This document shows, piece after piece, positions 6,836 through 13,070 of a stretch of 22,611 bases of DNA (position 1 is the first letter of the stretch; the number at the start of each line of letters is the position of its first letter). The stretch is from a virus: the IMG/VR virus record IMGVR_UViG_3300045970_000407, positions 1-22,611 of that record; one strand, written 5' to 3'. The notes beneath the pieces were generated by a model. It worked only from the letters and a program-made list of their open reading frames with translations. It did not search any database and was not told the DNA's origin. The position numbers were made by a program, and so were the translations under genes.

Positions 6836-7023
6836 CCCTCATCCTCCAAACTCTTGAGATACTCGCCATTGTCTTTTAAGCATTTAATTATTTTTTGATG
6901 CGCAGAGCATGTAGAGCTATTAAAACTACCAGTTTGATGCGAGCACCCAACCATGTAGCACTTTAATTTATTGTATGAATCTTTTAGTGCATCATTCGAT
7001 ATCGCCAATCTATCCTTGAGGGT
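6632..7023. repeat. Two pairs of direct repeats from gene duplication
   Basis: A 17-base sequence ACTCTTGAGATACTCGC occurs at 6632-6648 and 6850-6866. A 21-base sequence beginning CGCCAATCTATCC occurs at 6713-6733 and 7003-7023. They lie at matching places in the two neighbouring genes (EYLKS and TLKDRLA segments), showing partial duplication followed by divergence. Confidence 0.8.
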
Positions 7024-7212
7024 TTGGATTCCTTGCAGTAGCTTGTAGTTTGCTTCGTTTTGATCAAATAGCATTTGTCCTGTTGGATTTACTTTCATTG
7101 CAGCATCGAAACCAGCGAGGAAATCATATTTTGCAGCGTCTACAACCGATTCTCCACAATCCACATAAACTTTTGAATGTTCTTCAGACAATTCTTCTTT
7201 TGATTTGTTCAT
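6832..7212 (-). CDS. Small phage protein, paralogue of its downstream neighbour (126 aa)
   Basis: A 126-residue protein: an N-terminal region with DAAKYDFLAGFDAAMKVN, as often seen in phage accessory proteins, then IQTLKDRLAISNDALKD, a Cys/His stretch (CYMVGCSHQ and CSAHQKIIKC) and a final EYLKSLEDEG. The TLKDRLA and EYLKS parts are shared with the 84-residue neighbour. ATGA-type overlaps exist on both sides. Unknown function. Confidence 0.7.
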   Translation of the reverse strand: MNKSKEELSEEHSKVYVDCGESVVDAAKYDFLAGFDAAMKVNPTGQMLFDQNEANYKLLQGIQTLKDRLAISNDALKDSYNKLKCYMVGCSHQTGSFNSSTCSAHQKIIKCLKDNGEYLKSLEDEG

Positions 7213-7544
7213 TTCATCTCCACCAGTTCGTTTATTTTTCTTAGTGCAAATCTTGATTCATCTTTCCAATCATGAAACCTTCCTTCTTTTTCATCTGCAC
7301 GAACCCCCACTATTGTCATGTGAGATATTTCGTCCAACGCTTCCCCCGCAATTTCCAACGCAGAAATTAGCTTGATAATGTTTTGTGGGTTGGCTAGTGC
7401 GATGAACTTTTGATCACCATACGCGTATGTTTCACAAATTCTACCATCACCTTCATAGACAACATCAGCACATGGTTCGAAAGTGCAGACATCCCATGGC
7501 CCAGGCGTCGCCCTCATTGCTGCATTTTTTAATTTAGTGATCAT
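7209..7544 (-). CDS. Ead/Ea22-like protein
   Basis: A 111-residue protein with the recognisable ATPGPWDV start (residues 12-19) and the FIALANPQNIIKLISALE segment of Ead/Ea22-like proteins of lambdoid and other proteobacterial phages, followed by a helix ending KINELVEMK. The role in the family is poorly defined; lambda ea22 is a non-essential early-region gene. The context is a G+C-richer accessory module, with 4-base overlaps to both neighbours. Confidence 0.75.
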   Translation of the reverse strand: MITKLKNAAMRATPGPWDVCTFEPCADVVYEGDGRICETYAYGDQKFIALANPQNIIKLISALEIAGEALDEISHMTIVGVRADEKEGRFHDWKDESRFALRKINELVEMK

Positions 7545-7765
7545 TTTATCTCCATTGCCTTTCTGTAGTTGGAAAGGGCTTGTCTTGCAACTTCTGACTC
7601 ATACGTGCACCCATCTACTTTTATTATTCTGCACTTCTCCAACGCCTCAACAAGTCCTTGAACCTGTAGGGCGAGGGTGCATAGGTCTTTTATCTCCTCA
7701 TTAGTAGCACCACAATAAACAATAATATCGTTTTTAATCTCCAAAATTCTTGAGCGTGAGATCAT
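7541..7765 (-). CDS. Small helical accessory protein (74 aa)
   Basis: A 74-residue protein with a central helix (LALQVQGLVEALEKC) and a C-terminal ARQALSNYRKAMEIK stretch typical of small proteins found beside Ead-like genes. The start overlaps the transglycosylase stop as TAATG. The 15 bases at this junction (7763-7777) also occur at 101-115, so this may be the upstream edge of an exchanged module. Confidence 0.65.
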   Translation of the reverse strand: MISRSRILEIKNDIIVYCGATNEEIKDLCTLALQVQGLVEALEKCRIIKVDGCTYESEVARQALSNYRKAMEIK

Positions 7766-8154
7766 TATTCTAATCCTCCATATATAGTCTCTCTCAAATT
7801 AAGTACTTTTGCAACGTAAATGTGGTTCACTAATCTATTATTTTTGTATTTCACATGTCCATAATTATACGAAGATATTACTTCTGAGTCATACAAATAC
7901 TTTTTCTGTAAAGACTTTAAATAAAGTGCAGCAACTTTTGCATTAACTCTAGTCTGTTGAAGTGCTAACATATCGTAGTGCTTACCGAATTGTCTAGCAG
8001 TAGATACATGTAGTTGACATGCTCCAAGTCCCACTTCAAGTCGATCAGTGAAGTTATTGATGTTCTTCAAACCCGATTCATGAGTACATACTGCGAGTAA
8101 AAGACTTGCACTAATTCCCACTTTTCCTGCAATGACTGTAAATAGCTCTATCAT
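7765..8154 (-). CDS. Lytic transglycosylase (SLT domain)
   Basis: A 129-residue soluble-lysozyme-like protein that would cleave the glycan strand of peptidoglycan. It shows the three SLT motifs: THESGL with catalytic E26, GLGACQLHVSTARQFG, and SSYNYGH near residue 103. ATG 8154 with AAGGAG upstream is chosen; the longer frame to 8220 overlaps the neighbour. The N-terminus is mildly hydrophobic (MIELFTVIAGKVG), so a weak export signal is possible but not clear. It lies apart from the endolysin, so it may serve DNA entry or lysis. Confidence 0.85.
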   Translation of the reverse strand: MIELFTVIAGKVGISASLLLAVCTHESGLKNINNFTDRLEVGLGACQLHVSTARQFGKHYDMLALQQTRVNAKVAALYLKSLQKKYLYDSEVISSYNYGHVKYKNNRLVNHIYVAKVLNLRETIYGGLE

Positions 8155-8155
8155 A

Positions 8156-8356
8156 TTACTCCTTAACCTTTGTAAAGGTAACTTCCAGTATATCGAACTT
8201 CCGACTTTGATGTGGTACATTTTCCTTCATCCAGTTGATATAATCTTCAGCTTCCTTAATGCACTTCTTCTTTGATTTGTAAGTCACTGATTCAAATGAA
8301 CTTTGAAAGACATCACTAAGTAACTCATTCTTCATTTTAAATATATAAAGTTTCAT
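8156..8356 (-). CDS. Hypothetical basic protein (66 aa)
   Basis: A 66-residue Lys-rich protein (starts MKLYIFKMKNE, ends FTKVKE) of unknown family. Its start forms TAATG with the upstream stop, and its last codons carry the AAGGAG ribosome site of the transglycosylase. Confidence 0.65.
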   Translation of the reverse strand: MKLYIFKMKNELLSDVFQSSFESVTYKSKKKCIKEAEDYINWMKENVPHQSRKFDILEVTFTKVKE

Positions 8357-8670
8357 TAGTTCATCATCTCTTTCTTTGGTTTACCAGATATAACTTGATT
8401 AGCTCGATCATCGATAATCTCAATGTTTGGATTGATCTCTTTGATCTTCTCCATGAGTGCCTCACTTTGAATATCTAGTTCAAGTCTTTCAGATACAGTC
8501 ATTGCATCGAACTCTTCATATTGAACTAATGCATATTTGATAAGCTCTAATGGAGTCTTTCCATCAAATTCATCTGTGAGTTGTAATACTAAAGCTACAG
8601 CATTTTCTATATTGTCTAGAATTTCTACACATTTCAGGAATTTTTCTTGCACTTCTTTTTCTTTATTCAT
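8356..8670 (-). CDS. Hypothetical helical protein (104 aa)
   Basis: An acidic helical protein (starts MNKEKEVQEKF). Leu/Ile periodicity through residues 10-50 suggests a helical bundle; the C-terminal part has NPNIEIIDDRANQVISG. No family recognised. AGGAGAAGAAA precedes the start. Confidence 0.65.
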   Translation of the reverse strand: MNKEKEVQEKFLKCVEILDNIENAVALVLQLTDEFDGKTPLELIKYALVQYEEFDAMTVSERLELDIQSEALMEKIKEINPNIEIIDDRANQVISGKPKKEMMN

Positions 8671-8779
8671 TTTCTTCTCCTAATTGTTTTTCAAGTCTTT
8701 CCATTTCTTTTGATGTAAAGTCTTCGAACTTATATTTCTTAACTAACTTGATCGGTTGATATCCTGCTTCACCTTTCAT
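8663..8779 (-). CDS. Small hypothetical protein (38 aa)
   Basis: A short frame filling the gap between two operon genes: it starts MKGEAGYQPIKLVKKY, ends KQLGEENE and overlaps the next gene's start by 8 bases. The end of the frame supplies that gene's ribosome site. Its own ribosome site is weak (AGG about 10 bases upstream). Coding is likely from position and spacing only. Confidence 0.5.
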   Translation of the reverse strand: MKGEAGYQPIKLVKKYKFEDFTSKEMERLEKQLGEENE

Positions 8780-8789
8780 TTTATAAAAC

Positions 8790-9203
8790 CTATCTTTTAT
8801 TAAATCCTAGATAAACTTCTACTGTTTGATTATCTAGATTGATTAGATAAGCCCATTCACAAAAAAGAGAATCTGCTGCAAAGTCTAAATCGTTTCTAAG
8901 TTGCTTAACTTTACCTTTGTAAATCAAAGTAAGAATTTTTGCTGCTGTATCTCGATTAAGTTCTGGTGGTAATAAGTTTATTTCTGAATTACCTTTGGAA
9001 CATTCTTCATAAACCTTTTCTAAATCTTTATCATCAATGAAAGTTACATTGTCAACTTTCTCTTTAAACTTCTCAATATTAGCTCTTTGTAAGAACTTTG
9101 CAATAGTCTTACCTTGTCCTGTTGGGTAGCCATCCCATTGACCATACTGAGCTACTTTGATCTTTCTCTTTGATAATACCATCGTTAAGTTTCTTGTTCC
9201 CAT
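8790..9203 (-). CDS. Conserved phage protein, MGTRNLT family
   Basis: A 137-residue protein starting MGTRNLTMVL then KVAQYGQWDGYPTGQG, an N-terminal signature I recall in many phage and prophage hypothetical proteins. ATG 9203 with GGAGG upstream is chosen instead of the longer frame to 9272, which would overlap a membrane microprotein. The function is unknown. The C-terminal half (FAADSLFCEWAYLINLDNQT) looks alpha/beta. Confidence 0.8.
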   Translation of the reverse strand: MGTRNLTMVLSKRKIKVAQYGQWDGYPTGQGKTIAKFLQRANIEKFKEKVDNVTFIDDKDLEKVYEECSKGNSEINLLPPELNRDTAAKILTLIYKGKVKQLRNDLDFAADSLFCEWAYLINLDNQTVEVYLGFNKR

Positions 9204-9286
9204 TACTTCTTTCCTCCAAAAATCATTACCGCGATAACTGCACCAATTAAACCACTTACTACACTTATACAAATTGCTACTAGCAT
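9203..9286 (-). CDS. Single-pass membrane microprotein (27 aa)
   Basis: A tiny frame of one transmembrane helix (starts MLVAICISVV, ends VMIFGGKK), with a strong GAGAGGAAAG ribosome site and a TAATG overlap with the next gene, whose ribosome site lies in its last codons. It is the first gene after the 9455-9484 promoter. A small holin-like or regulatory membrane peptide is possible; the function is unknown. Confidence 0.6.
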   Translation of the reverse strand: MLVAICISVVSGLIGAVIAVMIFGGKK

Positions 9287-9448
9287 TCTTTCCTCTCTAT
9301 CATATAGCTCTATCATAGCTATGACATCCTATAGTCTTTCACTTCTAGTACTGTGCCGTAGCATAAAGCGAAGGCAACCTTCTTCTAGTACTTCATGTAC
9401 TAGCTTTCAAGGTTCATATGTACTCGCATATCGCTCGTACATAGTCCT
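9287..9448 (-). promoter_or_regulatory. Structured 5' leader (about 160 nt)
   Basis: This stretch follows the leftward promoter and has no gene. It contains stem TATGTAC/GTACATA (9437-9443 with 9417-9423), a long bulged hairpin of AACCTT/AAGGTT (9409-9414 with 9376-9381) enclosing CTAGTAC/GTACTAG (9397-9403 with 9385-9391), and a pair ATAGCT/AGCTAT close to the ribosome site. A repeated CTTCTAGTACT (plus strand 9342-9352 and 9382-9392) gives the middle hairpin an alternative partner. It may be a regulatory leader or a small RNA. Confidence 0.45.
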
Positions 9449-9454
9449 TACTCG

Positions 9455-9484
9455 ATTATACTCATTCTATCCTTTTCCTGTCAA
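9455..9484 (-). promoter_or_regulatory. Consensus sigma70 promoter, leftward
   Basis: Minus-strand TTGACA (9479-9484) and TATAAT (9455-9460) are both perfect, separated by 18 bases. This is the best promoter in the window and would drive the leftward genes from 9286 down. Confidence 0.75.
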
Positions 9485-9576
9485 TCTATTTATCTATTAT
9501 TCAAACTAATGAAAGATATACAAAACTAGAAGATAAACTTATATCATTGAAGATGAGGAAGGAATCTTCTCATATA

Positions 9577-9602
9577 ATTCTCTTGACATTATCAAAGAGA
9601 AT
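9577..9602. other. Stem-loop downstream of leftward operon
   Basis: A perfect 8-bp inverted repeat ATTCTCTT/AAGAGAAT with a 10-base loop lies just past the end of the 9622-9885 gene. There is no T-run, so it is not a standard intrinsic terminator. An overlapping TTATCA/TGATAA repeat and a GAAGAT/ATCTTC repeat beside it suggest further folding. It could separate the two leftward operons. Confidence 0.35.
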
Positions 9603-9621
9603 GATAAACTAACGTAGGATA

Positions 9622-9885
9622 CTATTTTGAGTACATAGAAGTATCTGTATTCATTGCATTTGAATAGTCAATCTTCCTTAATTTATATTCCGTATCATTA
9701 TAAAAGATGATCATATCATTACCAGTAGATTTACAAAACGCTAAAGCATTGACTAGAATTTTGTATCTGATCTTGTATTTCCAAGTACATAAAGTTCTAA
9801 CTTGTGAATCATCTTGATTATTGATCAAGGTTACTCCATCAGATAGACTATATGTTCCATCTTTCATTTTAGTTATTACGAGCAT
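9622..9885 (-). CDS. Hypothetical protein (87 aa)
   Basis: A small, beta-rich looking protein starting MLVITKMKDG. The second in-frame ATG (9885) is chosen, because AGGAG is 6 bases from it but directly abuts the first ATG (9891). It overlaps the upstream membrane protein by 17 bases. No family recognised. Confidence 0.6.
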   Translation of the reverse strand: MLVITKMKDGTYSLSDGVTLINNQDDSQVRTLCTWKYKIRYKILVNALAFCKSTGNDMIIFYNDTEYKLRKIDYSNAMNTDTSMYSK

Positions 9886-10030
9886 GATCATCTCCTAAAC
9901 CGTATAGAACAATAAATATTGTACCAAAAATGAATTGAAAATAGATATTACAACCAGAATATTCAAGCCCATACATCATCGCTCCAACCATTGGTGTTTT
10001 TAATGCGTATTCAATTATTATTTTTTTCAT
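9869..10030 (-). CDS. Small membrane protein (53 aa)
   Basis: The frame starts MKKIIIEYALKTPMVG and has a hydrophobic segment in its second half (about residues 29-45, FQFIFGTIFIVLYG), then a short polar end (DDHARNN). It starts just after the stop of the SH3-like gene, and its last codons carry the ribosome site of the next gene. Function unknown. Confidence 0.55.
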   Translation of the reverse strand: MKKIIIEYALKTPMVGAMMYGLEYSGCNIYFQFIFGTIFIVLYGLGDDHARNN

Positions 10031-10031
10031 A

Positions 10032-10646
10032 TTATAGTCCAACTTTCTTAAGTGCTGCTAGAATCTTATCCGCATCTTCCCATGTGATGAATCCTGCACT
10101 ATGTCTAATTCCTGTTCTATTTGCTGCTAATTGAATATTTGAAGTGCTTACTCCGTTATTACCACCTTCACATACTCCTTGCAAAGCTGATCTAAGTACT
10201 CTATCATTGAAAGACTGACACCCGATTTTCAAAAATTCGCCATCTAGTTCAACCTTCCAGTTATTTCCTACAATGAAAGACTCGAACTTCGGCTTCTCAA
10301 TCTTTGTTACTTTCCAATTATGTCCTATGTCTTTACATAGAGAAAGATTAACTCCTGCTCCATTAAATCTGGTAAACTCTCCTTTATGATTATCATACAA
10401 ACTTCTTAGAGCATCATATCCTTCATTAACTTTTGTAATGAGAGAGTCTAGATCGGAAGTTGATTCATCAACTAGTTCAAATCTACTAGGAGAATTAGCT
10501 TGTTCATTATTTTGTGCATGAAAATATAAACCGTTACCGTTAGTTCCGTTAATATCAGAAACTATATAAATCTCATCTTTAATACCAAAAAATCCTCCTC
10601 CGCTTTCAATACATCTAACTTTATCACCTTTTTTAAATTTAATCAT
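10032..10646 (-). CDS. SH3-like domain protein with unknown C-terminal domain
   Basis: A 204-residue protein. Residues 1-58 (KKGDKVRCI ... SRFELV) repeat the SH3/KOW-like module of the DUF3310 protein at 4580-4987. A linker follows, then a C-terminal half with HNWKVTKIEKPKF, repeated NNWKVELDG and a final ITWEDADKILAALKKVGL helix. A strong GGAGG site precedes ATG 10646. The shared module suggests a common binding partner for both proteins. Confidence 0.7.
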   Translation of the reverse strand: MIKFKKGDKVRCIESGGGFFGIKDEIYIVSDINGTNGNGLYFHAQNNEQANSPSRFELVDESTSDLDSLITKVNEGYDALRSLYDNHKGEFTRFNGAGVNLSLCKDIGHNWKVTKIEKPKFESFIVGNNWKVELDGEFLKIGCQSFNDRVLRSALQGVCEGGNNGVSTSNIQLAANRTGIRHSAGFITWEDADKILAALKKVGL

Positions 10647-10647
10647 A

Positions 10648-10821
10648 TCAATTTCCTCCTCTACTATTTAAATAAATTATCAACCAAAACATTAATGGGA
10701 ATATACTTAATGGTACAAGTACTTTCAGTACCTCGATTATGATAACCAAGCCAATCTTTAGATAGTCAATCAAGTTCGGTAAGATTATCAAAGCTAAAAA
10801 TAATAAAATTATTGTCATCAT
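10648..10821 (-). CDS. Small membrane protein with two hydrophobic segments (57 aa)
   Basis: The frame starts MMTIILLFLALIIL and has hydrophobic stretches at about residues 3-15 and 23-51, almost the whole protein. The start overlaps the upstream stop as ATGA. Its last codons (SRGGN) carry the GGAGG ribosome site of the next gene. A two-helix hairpin could be holin-like, but nothing proves it. Confidence 0.55.
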   Translation of the reverse strand: MMTIILLFLALIILPNLIDYLKIGLVIIIEVLKVLVPLSIFPLMFWLIIYLNSRGGN

Positions 10822-11072
10822 ACGAACTTCTCCCAGTTATCTTGTATATGATCTAATACAATTTCACGTTCTACCTTATTCACTTCATTTCCGTTTTCGT
10901 TCATTACTTCTAGATCACCATCTTCGATCCAATCCATTTGTACTCCTCGATTTCCATCGAGATCCGCACCATAGTTTTTATCCACTATCCAACTAATAGT
11001 TCCGTCAACATAAAATACAAAGTCTCCAATTTCAATTTCTTCATTCTTAAATTTTATATGTGATGTCTTCAT
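10818..11072 (-). CDS. Hypothetical protein (84 aa)
   Basis: An acidic protein starting MKTSHIKFKN, with IGDFVFYVDGTISWIVD and GVQMDWIEDGDLEV stretches that suggest a small beta-barrel. ATG 11072 with GGAGAAAGA upstream is chosen over a longer frame that overlaps the neighbour. ATGA overlap with the upstream gene. Confidence 0.65.
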   Translation of the reverse strand: MKTSHIKFKNEEIEIGDFVFYVDGTISWIVDKNYGADLDGNRGVQMDWIEDGDLEVMNENGNEVNKVEREIVLDHIQDNWEKFV

Positions 11073-11263
11073 TCTTTCTCCACATTCTTTTTTACTTTTT
11101 GTATCCACTCTTTGTTTTTTGCTTCCCACTCTTTCGCTTCTTTCTTTGTTTCAAAGTCAAAAGAATAATCAGCAGAATACTTACTTCCTTCTTTAGAAAA
11201 GGAAACTATCATTGTGTATCCAGTTCCTGTATTCTTTTTGATCTTAATCTTGTGTTTCATCAT
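11069..11263 (-). CDS. Hypothetical basic protein (64 aa)
   Basis: A Lys-rich protein (starts MMKHKIKIKKN). An N-terminal beta part (GYTMIVSFSKEG) is followed by a charged helix (FETKKEAKEWEAKNKEW), resembling small beta-beta-alpha phage proteins. The start lies inside the end of the upstream gene with AGGGA about 10 bases before it. Function unknown. Confidence 0.6.
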   Translation of the reverse strand: MMKHKIKIKKNTGTGYTMIVSFSKEGSKYSADYSFDFETKKEAKEWEAKNKEWIQKVKKNVEKE

Positions 11264-11402
11264 TATAATTCATTCCCTGTTCTATTTCCTGTATTGATTC
11301 TTTAATCAATTGAATCATAATTTCCCTATCATCACTCTTTGACTTCTCCCAAATTTTTAGGATAAGCTTAAGCTGTTTATATACCACTGGATACTTAGAC
11401 AT
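11244..11402 (-). CDS. Hypothetical helical protein (52 aa)
   Basis: A small helical protein starting MSKYPVVYKQLKLIL. ATG 11402 has AAGGAG seven bases upstream and overlaps the end of the Fis-type gene by 8 bases. No family recognised. Confidence 0.6.
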   Translation of the reverse strand: MSKYPVVYKQLKLILKIWEKSKSDDREIMIQLIKESIQEIEQGMNYNDETQD

Positions 11403-11946
11403 GTTCATACTCCTTTGCAATTTCTTCAAAATTTACATTAGATATTTTCAATCTAATATTTGTATTCGCTCTTTCAATTACGGCAAGAATTCTAGACTTT
11501 AATTGAATTCCAGTTCTTGAAATAAATCCAATCTTCTTTATTGATCTAATATGCATAGAGTCAATAATTGTTGCACAAAGATAAGTATCCTTATTTGTCC
11601 ATCCTTCATATCTTACAGTATCTTTAGGTGGAATAACTCCAGGTTTAGTTATCATTATTTGTTCAATCTTTTTTACCTGTTCTTTTTTCTCTATTGTTTT
11701 CTTTTCCTTTTCAAGTTTCTTTTCGCGTTCAATTTCATATTTATAAACTGGTCTTACTTTTACAGGGATAATAATTTTACCATATAGCACTCTCATTTTT
11801 TCTACTAGAGTAGTCCTATTAATCCCTAATAAATTTGCGGCCTGTGTTATGTTACCGTTCTTAGTATTCAAAGCGCGATTAATATAATCAATTTCAAGTT
11901 GAAGTAAAAGCTCTTTCAACTTAATTGGTTGTTCCATCTTTTCCAT
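11395..11946 (-). CDS. Fis-type helix-turn-helix DNA-binding protein
   Basis: A 183-residue protein. Residues about 12-52 (LLLQLEIDYINRAL ... GNITQAANLLGINRTTLVEK) match the Fis/NtrC C-terminal helix-turn-helix, with the conserved A-A-x-x-L-G-I-x-R-x-T-L core. A Lys/Glu-rich helix of about 25 residues follows, probably coiled coil, then a C-terminal domain without recognised motif. ATG 11946 has AGGAGG upstream. It is a plausible regulator or DNA architectural protein of the phage; its target is unknown, but operator-like repeats exist at 13952, 14038, 15725 and 15793. Confidence 0.82.
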   Translation of the reverse strand: MEKMEQPIKLKELLLQLEIDYINRALNTKNGNITQAANLLGINRTTLVEKMRVLYGKIIIPVKVRPVYKYEIEREKKLEKEKKTIEKKEQVKKIEQIMITKPGVIPPKDTVRYEGWTNKDTYLCATIIDSMHIRSIKKIGFISRTGIQLKSRILAVIERANTNIRLKISNVNFEEIAKEYEHV

Positions 11947-12142
11947 TATCTTCCTCCTCAATTGATAGTGTTAGATTAACATGTGCTAGTATGCCTTGCT
12001 TGAAGCGTATTTCCCGTTCTAGTTGATCCTTATAGGTATCGTGTAGATTGGGATAGGTTTCAAGTAACTTGTTTAAATTGGTAAGGTGAGCGATTAATTC
12101 CTTCTGTTCTTTTTCCAAGTCTAAATGTCTAAAGTGTTTCAT
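11921..12142 (-). CDS. Small coiled-coil protein (73 aa)
   Basis: A charged helical protein starting [13 protein letters not shown], with Leu spacing compatible with a coiled coil over residues 8-50, and an acidic end. It overlaps the Fis-type gene by 26 bases, carrying its ribosome site in the EEEDN codons. Unknown function. Confidence 0.65.
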   Translation of the reverse strand: MKHFRHLDLEKEQKELIAHLTNLNKLLETYPNLHDTYKDQLEREIRFKQGILAHVNLTLSIEEEDNGKDGTTN

Positions 12143-12297
12143 ATTTCTTTAATCCATTTATCAAATAATGTGGAGATATACGAAAAGTCAGGTGAAGTAC
12201 TTACTGGCATATTATTGACAAGCAAATAATAATCATTTCCGTATTGTGTCATTGTTATTGTCATATTATTTTGAGTCATTGATTTAATTGTTTTCAT
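12139..12297 (-). CDS. Hypothetical protein (52 aa)
   Basis: A short frame exactly filling the gap between the cold-shock gene and the coiled-coil gene, with ATGA overlaps at both ends and a GGAG site 8 bases before its ATG. It starts [12 protein letters not shown] and ends LFDKWIKEI. No motif recognised, but the junctions strongly support translation. Confidence 0.65.
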   Translation of the reverse strand: MKTIKSMTQNNMTITMTQYGNDYYLLVNNMPVSTSPDFSYISTLFDKWIKEI

Positions 12298-12518
12298 TCT
12301 AGTGACTCCTTTACTACGTTATAAGCTTGTGGTCCCTTCGGTGCATCTGTTACAAGCTCGAATTCTACAATTTGATTTTCTGCCAGTGTTTTAAATCCAT
12401 CACTAATAATTGCCGAATAATGTACAAAGATATTTTTGAAGTCTTCAGTTTCAAGAAATCCAAAACCTTTTGCATCATTAAACCATGTCACTTTTCCTTT
12501 TACTTTTTTATTATTCAT
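12294..12518 (-). CDS. Cold-shock-domain protein
   Basis: A 74-residue single-domain CspA-type protein that binds single-stranded RNA or DNA through an OB fold. The core is [16 protein letters not shown] with the RNP1-like KGFGFLE (residues 17-23), IFVHYSAI with RNP2-like IFVHY (30-34), and a C-terminal GPQAYNV. The start [10 protein letters not shown] is chosen for its length and the GAGA upstream; MKM two codons earlier is also possible. Phage copies may act as RNA chaperones; here it is co-transcribed with an ArdC-like protein. Confidence 0.92.
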   Translation of the reverse strand: MNNKKVKGKVTWFNDAKGFGFLETEDFKNIFVHYSAIISDGFKTLAENQIVEFELVTDAPKGPQAYNVVKESLE

Positions 12519-13014
12519 TTTCATTCTCGCTTTCTTCGTCGTTTTCGTATCCTTCAGTTGATGCAACAATTTCCTTTACACTTTTACCTAGTGGAAATTC
12601 TTTATTTAAGATCGGCAAAAAGTATTCTAAGATTGTTTCCGGATCATCACTTCCGAAGTAGTTTCTTAATCTTCCAAGTGTTATTTTTTCTTCTTTAGTT
12701 TTTTTCATTTCATTATTCCTTCGCGCTACAAATAACCGATCAAGTCTACTTCTTGAACCCGTCCAGTGAGTCAATTCATGCAACATTACAAAGTTATGAT
12801 CTTCGTTCAACTCATTTACTTTATCATTAGAAAAGTAAACGTGATCCGTTAACTCAACATAACAGGCTATTTGAGTTTTTATTTGTTCGATTAAATCATA
12901 TCCAATAATCATACCATATCTTTTTTCACCGTCAACGAACTTTTCAGGTTCAAAAGTATATTTCACTTTCAATGTGTCCAGTAAATCAATAATTTTTTCA
13001 TCAATTTTATTCAT
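12511..13014 (-). CDS. ArdC-like zincin metallopeptidase-domain protein
   Basis: A 167-residue protein with [15 protein letters not shown]: an HExxH zinc site (H79, E80, H83) in the context H-E-x-x-H-W-T-G-x-x-x-R-L that I recall from the peptidase-like domain of ArdC antirestriction proteins and polyvalent phage proteins. The N-terminal ssDNA-binding domain of full ArdC is missing, and the C-terminus is a Glu-rich tail. It may protect incoming DNA from restriction or process a host or phage protein; protease activity is unproven. AAAGGA precedes the start. Confidence 0.75.
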   Translation of the reverse strand: MNKIDEKIIDLLDTLKVKYTFEPEKFVDGEKRYGMIIGYDLIEQIKTQIACYVELTDHVYFSNDKVNELNEDHNFVMLHELTHWTGSRSRLDRLFVARRNNEMKKTKEEKITLGRLRNYFGSDDPETILEYFLPILNKEFPLGKSVKEIVASTEGYENDEESENENE

Positions 13015-13034
13015 GGTTATATTTCCTTTATATA

Positions 13035-13058
13035 GGGGATACCTTGTTAGATATCCCC
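13035..13058. other. Intergenic hairpin between DUF932 and ArdC-like genes
   Basis: A perfect 7-bp inverted repeat GGGGATA/TATCCCC with a 10-base loop fills the only real gap in this operon. No T-run follows on the minus strand, so it is more likely an RNA processing or stability element than a terminator. Confidence 0.45.
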
Positions 13059-13070
13059 CTGATATTACTT

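Noticed and set aside
8154-8220. Longer N-terminus of the transglycosylase
   Set aside because: The extra 22 residues overlap the neighbouring gene, and AAGGAG is placed right before ATG 8154. The same reasoning shortened genes at 314, 4984, 8790, 10818, 11244, 11395, 12294, 14437 and 21230.
9321-9509. Plus-strand frame in the 9287-9448 leader region
   Set aside because: No ribosome site, composition unlike the phage genes, and it overlaps a strong leftward promoter and stem-loops that explain the sequence better.
12327-12698. Plus-strand frame opposite the cold-shock and ArdC-like genes
   Set aside because: Phe/Ser-rich antisense product without a ribosome site. Similar shadows at 1032-1322, 3544-3750, 11060-11305 and 11551-11787 were also dropped.
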